Shown here in pieces: positions 7,954-17,157 of a stretch of 64,000 bases of DNA. The notes below the pieces were generated by a model. The model searched no databases, was not told where the DNA came from, and worked only from the letters and a program-made list of their open reading frames with translations. Source of the stretch: Microbacterium sp. Yaish 1 (GTDB lineage: Bacteria > Actinomycetota > Actinomycetes > Actinomycetales > Microbacteriaceae); the NCBI RefSeq assembly GCF_002245215.1, contig NZ_NPMR01000002.1:1157557-1221556 (forward strand), written 5' to 3'. Position numbers and translations under genes: made by a program. Each line of letters begins with the position of its first letter. Position 1 is the first letter of the stretch.

Positions 7954-9125
7954 GCGCCCACCGCCGCGCCAGCATTCCGCACAGGCGACCCGGGCAGCCG
8001 AACGGAGAGCGTCGTCCCCGACCCCGGGACGGCCGTGACCTCGACGGTCCCCCCGACGAGTGCGACTCGCTCGCTCATGCCGTCGAGGCCGTATCCGGTG
8101 CGCGGCGACGAGACGTCGAACCCGCGTCCGTCGTCCTCGACGACCAGTCGCAGGGCGCCGTCGTCCTCGCGCGTGAGCACCACCGTGACCCGCGCGGCTC
8201 CCGCGTGCTTGCGCACGTTCGCCAGCGCCTCCTGCAGGCAGCGCAGGGCGACGACCTGCGTCTCGCGATCGGCCCCGGATGCCGTGTCGACGACGGAGAT
8301 CTCGAGCCCGGTGTCGGCGCGGAAGCGTTCCGCGAGCCGCTCCACGGCGGCGCCGAGCACGGGGTCGTCGGGGACGGCGGCGGTGCGCGCGACGATCGCA
8401 CGGGCCTCGCCGAGCGCGTCGCGAGCGGCCACCTCGAGACGCTCGACAGCCGCGGCGGCGCCGTCGACGTCGCCCGTGCGCGATCGCCGCCCGGCCTGTT
8501 CGGCGAGCATGACGATGCCCGCGAGGGTCTGCGCGAGGGTGTCGTGGATCTCGCGGGCCAGGTGCTCCCGCTCGTCGGCCGCGCCCTTGTCGCGGCTGAG
8601 CGCCTCGACCTGCTGCTGCGCCCGCGAGAGCTCGTCGAGCAGGCGCGCGCGCTCGGTGCCGTATGCCGCGATCGCCGAGATCCACCACCCCATCGCGATC
8701 GAGAACGCGACCGAGAGCACCGCGACGGCAGCGGCCTCCAGCAGCGCGTCGGGAGCGAAACCGAAGCCGCCGGCATACCCGACGAGCATCCCGGCGCCGA
8801 CCGAAAGCGACCCCACGACCCCGTCACGGCGCAACGGCGCGAAGATCCACACCAGCGGATACACGATGACCTGCATCGTCGCGAGCGAGACCTCGCCGAA
8901 CGTCATCGCCGCGATCGAGACCGTCACGACGGCGAGGAACACCGCGAAGCGCCGGGGATCCTCCGCGCCGGCGGAGGGCCGCGCGATCAGATACGCCGCG
9001 AGCAGCAGCACCAGCCCCGCGATCGCCCACGGCAGCCGGTCCGCCTCACCCGCGGCTACCAGGATGCCGACGCCGAGGGCGAGCACGACACCGACGGCGA
9101 CATCCACCCAGCTGCGACTGATCAC
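7950..9125 (-). CDS. NarL-type sensor histidine kinase
   Basis: A 391-residue membrane kinase. About six hydrophobic segments fill the first 160 residues with little extracytoplasmic sequence, so it may sense inside the membrane or through the neighbouring transporter. A short coiled coil (ELSRAQQQVEALSRDKGA) leads to the HisKA_3 dimerisation helix with AREIHDTLAQTLAGIVML (phospho-His), then an HATPase with N box LQEALANVRKHAG, GRGFD and GYGLDGM. The GTG at 9125 was chosen because the hydrophobic N-terminus begins there, with GGAT upstream. It is the partner of the response regulator that overlaps its 3' end and lies 29 bp behind the ABC permease. Confidence 0.9.
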   Translation of the reverse strand: MISRSWVDVAVGVVLALGVGILVAAGEADRLPWAIAGLVLLLAAYLIARPSAGAEDPRRFAVFLAVVTVSIAAMTFGEVSLATMQVIVYPLVWIFAPLRRDGVVGSLSVGAGMLVGYAGGFGFAPDALLEAAAVAVLSVAFSIAMGWWISAIAAYGTERARLLDELSRAQQQVEALSRDKGAADEREHLAREIHDTLAQTLAGIVMLAEQAGRRSRTGDVDGAAAAVERLEVAARDALGEARAIVARTAAVPDDPVLGAAVERLAERFRADTGLEISVVDTASGADRETQVVALRCLQEALANVRKHAGAARVTVVLTREDDGALRLVVEDDGRGFDVSSPRTGYGLDGMSERVALVGGTVEVTAVPGSGTTLSVRLPGSPVRNAGAAVGA

Positions 9126-9154
9126 GAGACCATCCTGCCGCTCCGCGCTGCCGC

Positions 9155-10030
9155 TCAGCGGATGCGCGAGCGGATGCGAGCCGCCGCGAGCACCGTGAAC
9201 GCCACGGCCACGACGGCGAGCACGACCACCGCGACCCAGACCGGCACCGTCGCCGAGCCCACCTGCAGGTCGAGCCCGTAGATGCGGCTGAGCTCCTCGA
9301 CCGCGCCCGGCGCCCCGCCCGCGAGGCGATCGAGCGGATCGGCGGCGAACTCGCGCCGGACGAGCATCGCCGACTGCGCGAACGGGAGGATGCCGACGGC
9401 ATCCCGCACGGCGTCGGGGAACGAGCCGACCGGGATGTACGCGCCCGCGACGAAACCGGTCAGGGTTCCCACGAGCGTCGAGAGCCCCGAGTACGAGCCG
9501 CTCGTGCGGAGGAACGACACCACGAACGCCCAGAGCGCCGTGTAGGCGGCCACCGAGAGGACCGTCCACAGCACGATGCGGATGATCTGCCCGGCGTCGG
9601 GGAGCGTGCGCCCGGTGAGCCCGAGGTACGCCAGCGCGACGGCGAGCACGATCAGCGTGGTGATCAATCCGATGATGAACGCCGACCCGAGGTACCCGAG
9701 CACGAGCTGCGCGCGGCGCACCGGCGAGACGAGGAAGTCGCGGAACCGTCCGGTGGCGGCATCCTCGACGAACGTCGACAGCGCGCCGAGCGGCGTCGTG
9801 ACGGCGGCGACGGCCACGACCCCGGCGAACATCCACGAGTCGACGAAATCGCGGGCGGCATCGGCGTCGAACCCCGGAGTCGCGGCGAGCGAGTCCACCT
9901 GCATCTGGCCGAGGAACAGGGCGTAGAGGAGGAACACCACCAGGGCGCCGGTGAGCGAGAAGAACACCCCGAGCGGGTCCCGGTAGAACAGTCGGAGATT
10001 GCGCCCGACGTACGCCTGCACGGTCTTCAT
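9155..10030 (-). CDS. ABC-2 type exporter permease
   Basis: A 291-residue permease of the ABC-2/DrrB type, with six hydrophobic segments and a sizeable first loop (GQMQVDSLAATPGFDADAARDFVDS). DPLGVFFSLTGALVVF near the N-terminus and RFRDFLVSPVRRAQLVLGY before the core helices are characteristic. The start overlaps the ATPase stop by four bases. With the ATPase it forms a small exporter, probably for an antibiotic or another amphiphile, and the downstream kinase/regulator pair suggests inducible self-protection. The substrate cannot be told. Confidence 0.88.
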   Translation of the reverse strand: MKTVQAYVGRNLRLFYRDPLGVFFSLTGALVVFLLYALFLGQMQVDSLAATPGFDADAARDFVDSWMFAGVVAVAAVTTPLGALSTFVEDAATGRFRDFLVSPVRRAQLVLGYLGSAFIIGLITTLIVLAVALAYLGLTGRTLPDAGQIIRIVLWTVLSVAAYTALWAFVVSFLRTSGSYSGLSTLVGTLTGFVAGAYIPVGSFPDAVRDAVGILPFAQSAMLVRREFAADPLDRLAGGAPGAVEELSRIYGLDLQVGSATVPVWVAVVVLAVVAVAFTVLAAARIRSRIR

Positions 10031-10938
10031 CGCGCCGCCTCCCCTGTCGCTGTCTCCGCCGTCGCTGTCTCGCCAGTCGCCGCCTGTCCGGTGAGGGCCA
10101 GGAAGACGTCGTCCATGCGTCCATGTCGGAACTCGAAGTCGAGCACCGCGTCACCGCGTTCGGCGAGGATGCGGCGGGCCTCGGCGGCATCCGCCACCGC
10201 GATGCGCTCGTCGCCGTCGGCCGTGACGAGCGACAGGATGCTGGAGCTGTACCGCGCCCTTAGCTGCGCCGGAGTGCCGTCGGCGACGATCCGCCCGCGG
10301 TCGATGATGCAGACCTGGTCGGCCTCTTCCGTCTCCTCGAGGTAATGCGTCGTGAGGAACACGGTGAGACCGGCGCGCTCGCGCAGCTCGTGGATCGTCC
10401 GCCACACCATCTGCCGGCTCGCGGGATCGAGTCCCGTCGTCGGCTCGTCGAGGAAGACGATCTCCGGGTCGTGGAGCAGCGCGCGGGCGATGTCAGCGCG
10501 GCGACGCTGCCCGCCCGAGAGCCGGCCGTAGCGACGGTCGATGAACTCGCCCAGGTCGATGATCTCGGCGAGGCGGTCGATGCGGTCGCGGATCGCCGCC
10601 GTCGAGCCGAGGTACGGACGCGCCCGCACCGTCAGGTTCTCGCGCACGGTGAGCGCGGAATCGAGGAGCGAGTCCTGGAAGACGACGCCGATCGCGCGGC
10701 GCACGGCGTCACCGTCGGAGCGCACGTCGTGACCGGCGACCTCGAGCCGGCCGGCATCCGGCTCGATCACCGTGGTGAGCGCGCCGATCGTCGTGGACTT
10801 ACCGGCCCCGTTCGTCCCGAGGAACGCGAACACGCCCCCGGCGGGCACCTCGAAGCTCACGTCGTCGACGGCCGTCACATCGCCGTATCTCTTGGTCAGG
10901 CCGCGCACGACGGTCGGTGCGCTCGCTCTCGTGGTCAT
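10027..10938 (-). CDS. ABC exporter ATP-binding protein (DrrA-like)
   Basis: A 303-residue ATPase. Walker A is [11 protein letters not shown], the Q-loop is [10 protein letters not shown], the signature is [19 protein letters not shown], Walker B is [13 protein letters not shown], and the switch His is in LTTHYLEE. The C-terminal extension after the core is typical of DrrA-like proteins. It ends in a low-complexity run of TGETATAE-type repeats whose length may vary between strains. It is the first gene of the ATPase-permease-kinase-regulator unit and is divergent from the aminotransferase gene. Confidence 0.92.
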   Translation of the reverse strand: MTTRASAPTVVRGLTKRYGDVTAVDDVSFEVPAGGVFAFLGTNGAGKSTTIGALTTVIEPDAGRLEVAGHDVRSDGDAVRRAIGVVFQDSLLDSALTVRENLTVRARPYLGSTAAIRDRIDRLAEIIDLGEFIDRRYGRLSGGQRRRADIARALLHDPEIVFLDEPTTGLDPASRQMVWRTIHELRERAGLTVFLTTHYLEETEEADQVCIIDRGRIVADGTPAQLRARYSSSILSLVTADGDERIAVADAAEARRILAERGDAVLDFEFRHGRMDDVFLALTGQAATGETATAETATGEAAR

Positions 10939-11032
10939 GCCTCCAGCGTGCCGGTTCCGCCGCCCGTGCGGCAGAGGTCATCCGGTCGATCCCCGTCCAC
11001 CATTCGGTGGACCACGCCGCTACTCTCGAAGG

Positions 11033-12232
11033 GTGACCGAACGCGCACCGCTGTCCCGCAAGCTCTCCGCCATCGCCGAGTCGGCGACCCTCAAGGTCGA
11101 CGCGAAGGCCAAGGCCCTGCAGGCCGCCGGCCGGCCGGTCATCTCGTACGCGGCGGGTGAGCCCGACTTCTCGACGCCGCAGTTCATCGTCGAGGCCGCT
11201 CAGCACGCCCTCGCCGACCCGGCCAACTACCGGTACACCCCGGCCGCGGGCCTCCCCGTGCTGCGCGAGGCGATCGCCGCCAAGACGCTGCGCGACTCGG
11301 GCCTCGAGGTCCAGCCCTCGCAGGTCATCGTGACCAACGGCGGCAAGCAGTCGGTGTACCAGGCCTTCCAGACGGTCGTGAACCCGGGTGACGAGGTGCT
11401 GCTGCCCGCGCCGTACTGGACCACCTATCCCGAAGCGATCGCCCTGGCCGACGGCATCCCGGTCGAGGTCTTCGCCGGCGCAGACCAGGAGTACAAGGTC
11501 ACCGTCGAGCAGCTCGAGGCTGCCCGCACCGAGCGCACCACCGTGCTCGTCTTCGTCTCGCCGTCGAACCCCACCGGCTCGGTGTACACGCCCGAGGAGA
11601 CCGCGGCGATCGGCCGGTGGGCGCTCGAGCACGGCATCTGGGTCATCAGCGACGAGATCTACCAGAACCTCGTCTACGAAGGCGCCCGCGCGGTCTCGAT
11701 CGTCGAGGCCGTGCCCGAGCTCGCCGGTCAGACGATCCTGGTCAATGGTGTCGCCAAGACCTACGCCATGACCGGATGGCGCGTGGGCTGGATGGTCGGC
11801 CCCGCCGACGCCATGAAGCTGGCCGGCAACCTGCAGTCGCACCTCAGCTCGAACGTGAACAACGTCGCGCAGCGCGCGGCCCTCGCCGCACTCACCGGCC
11901 CGCAGACCGAGGCCGAGGAGATGCGCCTGGCCTTCGACCGTCGGCGCCGCCTGATCGTCGAGGAGCTCGCGAAGATCCCCGGCGTCGAGGTCCCCAACCC
12001 CCTCGGGGCGTTCTACGTCTACCCCGACGTCACCGGACTCCTCGGACGCTCGTGGGGCGGGGTCGAGGCGAACACGAGCCTCGAGCTCGCCGACCTGATC
12101 CTCGAGCAGGCCGAGGTGGCCGTCGTACCCGGCGAGGCCTTCGGTCCGTCGGGCTACCTGCGCCTGTCGTACGCGCTCGGCGACGACCAGCTGCTCGAAG
12201 GCATCCAGCGCCTCCAGCGCCTCTTCTCCTGA
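11033..12232 (+). CDS. aspC: Pyridoxal-phosphate aminotransferase, aspartate aminotransferase type
   Basis: A 399-residue class I/II aminotransferase. [10 protein letters not shown], the NPTG loop at residues 179-182, the pyridine-binding Asp207 (WVISDEIYQ) and the Schiff-base Lys242 in [16 protein letters not shown] are all present. SGYLRLSYA near the C-terminus supplies the carboxylate-binding Arg. It most likely moves amino groups between aspartate or a related amino acid and 2-oxoglutarate in the cytoplasm; the exact acceptor is not certain in this subfamily. The GTG at 11033 is chosen from the usual N-terminus ahead of [20 protein letters not shown] and from the position of the divergent ABC gene. 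Confidence 0.92.
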   Translation: MTERAPLSRKLSAIAESATLKVDAKAKALQAAGRPVISYAAGEPDFSTPQFIVEAAQHALADPANYRYTPAAGLPVLREAIAAKTLRDSGLEVQPSQVIVTNGGKQSVYQAFQTVVNPGDEVLLPAPYWTTYPEAIALADGIPVEVFAGADQEYKVTVEQLEAARTERTTVLVFVSPSNPTGSVYTPEETAAIGRWALEHGIWVISDEIYQNLVYEGARAVSIVEAVPELAGQTILVNGVAKTYAMTGWRVGWMVGPADAMKLAGNLQSHLSSNVNNVAQRAALAALTGPQTEAEEMRLAFDRRRRLIVEELAKIPGVEVPNPLGAFYVYPDVTGLLGRSWGGVEANTSLELADLILEQAEVAVVPGEAFGPSGYLRLSYALGDDQLLEGIQRLQRLFS

Positions 12233-12246
12233 CCCCCCCTTTTTCC

Positions 12247-12314
12247 CCCGTCGACTCGCCAAGAAACGCGGATCAGGGCACGCCCGCATCCGCCGTTTGT
12301 GGCGACTCGACGGG
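12247..12314. repeat. Intergenic palindromic repeat, copy C
   Basis: Follows aspC by 14 bp. The left end is CCCGTCGACTCGCCAAGAAA and the right end is GTTTGTGGCGACTCGACGGG. Interior halves GCGGAT and ATCCGC also pair. T-rich and C-rich runs precede it. Placed just behind a stop codon, it could work as a terminator for aspC. Confidence 0.78.
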
Positions 12315-12421
12315 CAGGGGGGCGGAGCCAGGGGTCCTGCACAGGGGGCTGAGGGGGCGAGATATCCCCGGGACTGGCAGCGGAACGTCGGCGCGAGCCC
12401 TCGGAGACGGATGCTGGTGCG

Positions 12422-13309
12422 ATGCGACGCGCTCCGCTTCCCGACGCGCTTCCCGCGGGCTTTCTCACCGAGACGGCGCGCGAGCACGGCGTCGCGGCCG
12501 GCCGCCTGCGGGCTCGTGATCTGACCCGGCCCCTCCACGGTGCGCGGGCCCGCGAGCCGCTGAACCATCTCGACCTGCTCAGGCTGATCCGCGAGCGGGT
12601 TCCGCCGCATGCATTCTTCTGCGGACCCACCGCCGCCGCGGCGCACCGGATGCCGCTACCCGCACCGCTCCGAGACGCCGCGGCGGACCGCCCGCACCTC
12701 GCCGTCGCCCTTCCGGCAAACCGGGTCAGGCGTCCCGAAGTGGTCGGCCGTGCGCTGGCCGTGGAGCCGGACGACGTCGTCGAGGTGGACGGCATCCGCC
12801 TCACGACGGTCGAGCGGACGTGGGTCGACCTCGCCGGGTCGGTGTCGCTGGGCGCTCTCGTGGCCGCGGGCGACGCGCTCATCGCTCGCGGTGGGCCGCG
12901 CACGACGATCGATGCGCTCGGCCTCGCTCACGAGAGAGCGGGCCGCAGCCGGGGCGCAGTCCGGCGCGCGGAGGCCCTGGCCCTGCTCGATGACGGTGCG
13001 GAATCGCCGCGCGAGTCGGAACTGCGGGTGCTCCTGATACGGGCCGGGCTCCCCCGGCCCGAGACGAATGTCGTCATCCGCGACGGCTGGCGCTTCGTCG
13101 CGCGGGTCGACCTGCTGTATCGCGAGGCCCGGCTCATCCTCGAGTACGACGGCGATTATCACCGCGACCTCTCGCAGTGGAGCCGCGACCAGTCACGACG
13201 TGCCGAGCTCGAGTCGCTGGGCTACCGCGTCACCGTCGTGACTGCGCGCGACTTCGACGATCCCGGCGCGCTCGTGCGCCGCATCCGCCGTCTCCTTCCC
13301 GCCCCGTGA
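12422..13309 (+). CDS. DUF559-type endonuclease-fold protein
   Basis: A 295-residue member of a family common in actinobacteria: an N-terminal winged-helix/AbiEi-like part followed by a C-terminal Vsr/PD-(D/E)xK-like domain. The C-terminal core has LLYREARLILEYDGDYHR, whose EYDG supplies the candidate metal-binding acidic residue, then a basic helix (SRDQSRRAELESLGYRV) and VVTARDF. No signal peptide or membrane helix is present. Despite the nuclease-like fold, activity has rarely been shown for these stand-alone proteins, so function is left open. It stands alone, bracketed by copies C and D of the palindromic repeat. Confidence 0.7.
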   Translation: MRRAPLPDALPAGFLTETAREHGVAAGRLRARDLTRPLHGARAREPLNHLDLLRLIRERVPPHAFFCGPTAAAAHRMPLPAPLRDAAADRPHLAVALPANRVRRPEVVGRALAVEPDDVVEVDGIRLTTVERTWVDLAGSVSLGALVAAGDALIARGGPRTTIDALGLAHERAGRSRGAVRRAEALALLDDGAESPRESELRVLLIRAGLPRPETNVVIRDGWRFVARVDLLYREARLILEYDGDYHRDLSQWSRDQSRRAELESLGYRVTVVTARDFDDPGALVRRIRRLLPAP

Positions 13310-13320
13310 CGCACCTCACT

Positions 13321-13387
13321 CCGTCGACTCGCCACGAACTGCGGATGCCGGCACCCGATCATCCGCATTCTCTGGCGACTCGACGGG
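13321..13387. repeat. Intergenic palindromic repeat, copy D
   Basis: Lies between the convergent DUF559 and murB stop codons. The left end is CCGTCGACTCGCCACGAACT and the right end is TCTGGCGACTCGACGG. Internal TGCGGATGC and CATCCGCA are complementary. As with copy B, it fills a convergent gap and could terminate transcription from both sides. Confidence 0.78.
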
Positions 13388-13400
13388 TGGGGCGGGGGGC

Positions 13401-14543
13401 TTAGAGCTCGACGCCGACGAGGACGGGCTCGGGCTGCAGGATGAGGCCGAACTCGGCCTGCACGCGCTGCTGGACGAAGCGTGCGAGGGCGGCGAGCTCC
13501 TCAGCGGTCGCTCCCCCGCGGTTCGTCAGCGCCAGGGCGTGCTTGGTCGACAGGCCGGCACGCGAACCCGGCAGTGAGAAGCCCTTGCCGATGCCCGCGT
13601 GCTCGATGAGCCAGGCCGCGCTGACCTTGACATCCGGCTCCGCCACCTCGCCCGTCGGCGAGACGCCGTAGTACTCGTTCAGCGGGATCACCCGGTCGGT
13701 CACGGGATCGGGTGCCACCGGCCAGCGCGGGCAGGCGTCGGGCAGCGTGCGGGCGAAGGCGGCGGTGACGACGGCGTTCTGGAAGAACGACCCGGCGCTC
13801 CACGTGTCGGGGTCGGCGTCGTCGAGCACCATCCCCTTGCTGGCCCGCACCGACAGCACGGTTTCGCGCACCCACCGCAGCGACACCGTCGCCTCGGGAT
13901 CGAGCCCGAGCGCGCCGCGCAGCTGCGGCCCGCGGATCGCGAACTCACCGTGTCCGACACGCTCCAGCTCGAGGGTGATCGAGAGGATGACGGCCGAACG
14001 CGCCGCGACCGATCCGTGATGATGCTTGAGGACCGAGGTGCGGAAGCCGAGTCCCAATTCGGATGCCGGGACGACGCTGACCTCGCCGGTCGACTCGTCG
14101 AGCAGCTCGACCTCGACGAGGGTCTGGACGACCTCCTGGCCGTAGGCGCCGATGTTCTGCACCGGTGCGGCCCCGGCGGTTCCGGGGATGCCCGACATCG
14201 CCGCGATCCCGCCGAGGCCGGCCGCGACGGCGTATTCCACGAGGTCGTCCCACGAGTGTCCGGCCTGAACCTTCAGACGCGCGTGATCCGGATGCGGCGA
14301 GGGAAGCTCCTCGATACCCGTCGTGCGGACGGCGACGACGGTGCCGTCGAACGGCTCGTCGCCCACGAGCAGGTTCGACCCGCCGCCGACGACGAGCCAG
14401 GGCTCACCGGCCGCCCACAGCTCGCGCATCGTGGCGACGAGCTCGTCGCTGGTACGTGCTTCGACCATGCGGTCGGGCACGGCGCCCGCGCGCAGCGTGG
14501 TCAGCTCCGCGAGGGGTCGCGGTTCGATCTCGGCCACGGTCAC
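13401..14543 (-). CDS. murB: UDP-N-acetylenolpyruvoylglucosamine reductase
   Basis: A 380-residue FAD enzyme that reduces UDP-GlcNAc-enolpyruvate to UDP-MurNAc in cytoplasmic peptidoglycan synthesis. The FAD-binding VVGGGSNLLVGD lies at about residue 50, GIPGTAGAAPVQNIGAYG at 118, and the catalytic Ser252 in AGSFFQNAVV. A C-terminal block (AAWLIEHAGIGKGF, KHALALTNRGGATAEEL) completes the fold, and the length fits the actinobacterial form. The GTG start overlaps the stop of the upstream MaoC-like gene by four bases. Coupling of murB to two dehydratase genes is common in actinobacteria and has no obvious metabolic reason. Confidence 0.96.
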   Translation of the reverse strand: MTVAEIEPRPLAELTTLRAGAVPDRMVEARTSDELVATMRELWAAGEPWLVVGGGSNLLVGDEPFDGTVVAVRTTGIEELPSPHPDHARLKVQAGHSWDDLVEYAVAAGLGGIAAMSGIPGTAGAAPVQNIGAYGQEVVQTLVEVELLDESTGEVSVVPASELGLGFRTSVLKHHHGSVAARSAVILSITLELERVGHGEFAIRGPQLRGALGLDPEATVSLRWVRETVLSVRASKGMVLDDADPDTWSAGSFFQNAVVTAAFARTLPDACPRWPVAPDPVTDRVIPLNEYYGVSPTGEVAEPDVKVSAAWLIEHAGIGKGFSLPGSRAGLSTKHALALTNRGGATAEELAALARFVQQRVQAEFGLILQPEPVLVGVEL

Positions 14544-14947
14544 GCGGCGGTGCGCACGCGCACCTGCGCCTTGCCGAGCACGACGGTGCCGTCGTGGCTG
14601 ACGGTCAGGTCGATGCGCGCGACGCCGTCATCGACCGCGCCGACCTTCGCGACGACGGTGAGAGTCGCGCCGGTCTCGGCGTCGACCACGACCGGCCGCG
14701 TGAAGCGCACGCCGTATTCGAGGATGCGGCCGCTGTCCCCGAGCCATTCGACGATCGTCTCGACGGCCAGCCCCATCGTCAGCATGCCGTGGGCGAGCAC
14801 CCCGGGCAGGCCCACGCGGGCGGCGACGTCGTCACGATAGTGGATGGGGTTGAAGTCGCCCGACGCGCCGGCATAGCGCACGAGCGACTCACGGGTCAGC
14901 TCGACGGTGCGCTCTGCGACGACGGTTCCGACAGTGAGATCGCTCAT
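14540..14947 (-). CDS. MaoC-like (R)-hydratase/dehydratase, HadB-like
   Basis: A 135-residue single hotdog domain. The hydratase motif is readable: the catalytic Asp and His lie in YAGASGDFNPIHYRDDVAARVG, followed by GVLAHGMLTMGL. It would dehydrate a 3-hydroxyacyl thioester and, with the gene just upstream, forms a HadAB-like heterodimer. In mycobacteria HadAB serves FAS-II, whereas in Microbacteriaceae the acyl substrate is unproven. It overlaps its neighbours by four bases at both ends, so hadA-like, hadB-like and murB form one coupled unit. Confidence 0.85.
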   Translation of the reverse strand: MSDLTVGTVVAERTVELTRESLVRYAGASGDFNPIHYRDDVAARVGLPGVLAHGMLTMGLAVETIVEWLGDSGRILEYGVRFTRPVVVDAETGATLTVVAKVGAVDDGVARIDLTVSHDGTVVLGKAQVRVRTAA

Positions 14948-15393
14948 GCGTCCTCTCCCCCGACCAGCAGCACGGAGACGGCGGTCACGACGTGATCACC
15001 GGAGACGTCACGGATGTCCGCCTCGCTCGTGACCATCGCCCCCTTGCCGAACGCGCGGATGCCGGTGACGGTGAGCTGCGCGGTGAGCTCATCGCCCGCC
15101 ACGATCGGTCGCGTGTAACGGAAGCGCTGCTCGGCGTGCACCGTCCGCTCGAGGGCGATGCCCGAGTCGGGCTCGCTCAGGAGCTGCTGCAGCGTGAGGT
15201 CCTGGATCACCATGGCGAAGGTCGGGGGCGCGACCACATCGGAGTAGCCCAGCGCGCGCGCCGCTTCGGGGTCGGTGTGCTGCGGATCGGTCGCGAAGAC
15301 GGCGCGAGCGAACTCGCGCACCTTCTCGCGACCCACGAGGTACGGGGCGGTCGGCGCGAAGGCGCGGTCGACCAGATCGGGGTTCACGGACAC
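14944..15393 (-). CDS. MaoC N-terminal-like dehydratase partner, HadA-like
   Basis: A 149-residue hotdog protein of the FAS1-type dehydratase domain family. It carries the usual opening SVNPDLVDRAFAPTAPYLVG and a central YSDVVAPPTFAMVIQ, and it lacks the Asp-His catalytic motif seen in its downstream neighbour. That matches mycobacterial HadA, which binds the acyl chain while HadB catalyses. GTG start at 15393, inferred from the family N-terminus. First gene of the hadA-hadB-murB unit. Confidence 0.83.
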   Translation of the reverse strand: MSVNPDLVDRAFAPTAPYLVGREKVREFARAVFATDPQHTDPEAARALGYSDVVAPPTFAMVIQDLTLQQLLSEPDSGIALERTVHAEQRFRYTRPIVAGDELTAQLTVTGIRAFGKGAMVTSEADIRDVSGDHVVTAVSVLLVGGEDA

Positions 15394-15402
15394 CGTCCGA
15401 TT

Positions 15403-16238
15403 CTACCGTCGGCCCTCTGCGGGCTGCGCAGCCCGCTTCGCCGCACGCGCCGCGCGGTGCGCCTTGACGGCGCGCACCGCCATCTGCGAGGCGATGAAGG
15501 TGAGGAAGACGGCGAACAGGATGTTGGCGGTCAGCGGGTTGAGCAGGGTCGCGATCCAGGCGCCCAACGCGGTGGTCGTGCAGGCGGCGAGTCCGACGAC
15601 GAGGGCCGCCAGGAGGTCGACGTTGCGCCGGCGGGCGTTGCCCACCGTGCCCGAGATCGCCGTCGGGATCATCATCAGGAGCGAGGTGCCCTTCGCGATG
15701 AGATCGCTCGTGCCGAAGAGGAACATCAGCGCGGGCACGACGATGACGCCGCCGCCCACGCCGAGCAGGCCCGCCATGATGCCGGTGAACAGGCCCAGCC
15801 CGGCGAGCCCGATGCCGACGCCCCAGCTCAGCTCCAGCACCGCGTCACGGGAGGGAACGACGATGAAGAGCATCACGATGACCACGACGAGGAACGCCAC
15901 GAAGCCCCAGCGCAGCGCGTTCTGCGGGATCTTCGCCAGCAGCCAGCTTCCGATCTGTGCGCCGATCACGGCGCCCGCGGCGAGGATGATGGCCGGGATC
16001 CAGGCGACCGATCCGGTGAGGGCGTAGGAGATGACGCCGACCGAGGCGGTCGGGACGATCGCGGCGAGAGAGGTTCCGGCGGCCAGCCGCTGATCGAACC
16101 CGAGCAGCAGCACCAGGAGCGGGACGATGACCGTTCCGCCGCCGACGCCGAACAGCCCCGACAGGAGGCCGGCCGCGAGCCCGACTCCGGCGCAGGCCAG
16201 GTAGAACCGCGCGCTCCGGCGCGCACCCCGCTCCCCCA

Positions 16239-16239
<1 letters not shown>
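15403..16239 (-). CDS. TauE/SafE-family sulfite or anion exporter
   Basis: A 278-residue membrane protein with about eight hydrophobic segments in two related halves. Each half contains the glycine-rich family motif (LSGLFGVGGGTVIVPLL and MAGLLGVGGGVIVVPAL). The ATG at 16239 overlaps the TGA of the upstream DUF2510 gene by one base, and the basic MGERGARRSARF start precedes the first helix. The family exports small anions or organosulfur compounds; the substrate here is unknown. The C-terminal tail is Arg/Ala-rich. Confidence 0.85.
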
Positions 16240-17114
<875 letters not shown>

Positions 17115-17157
17115 CTCTGCCTTCTCTCGCGTCGGGCGCAGATCCGCCTCGTTCAGA

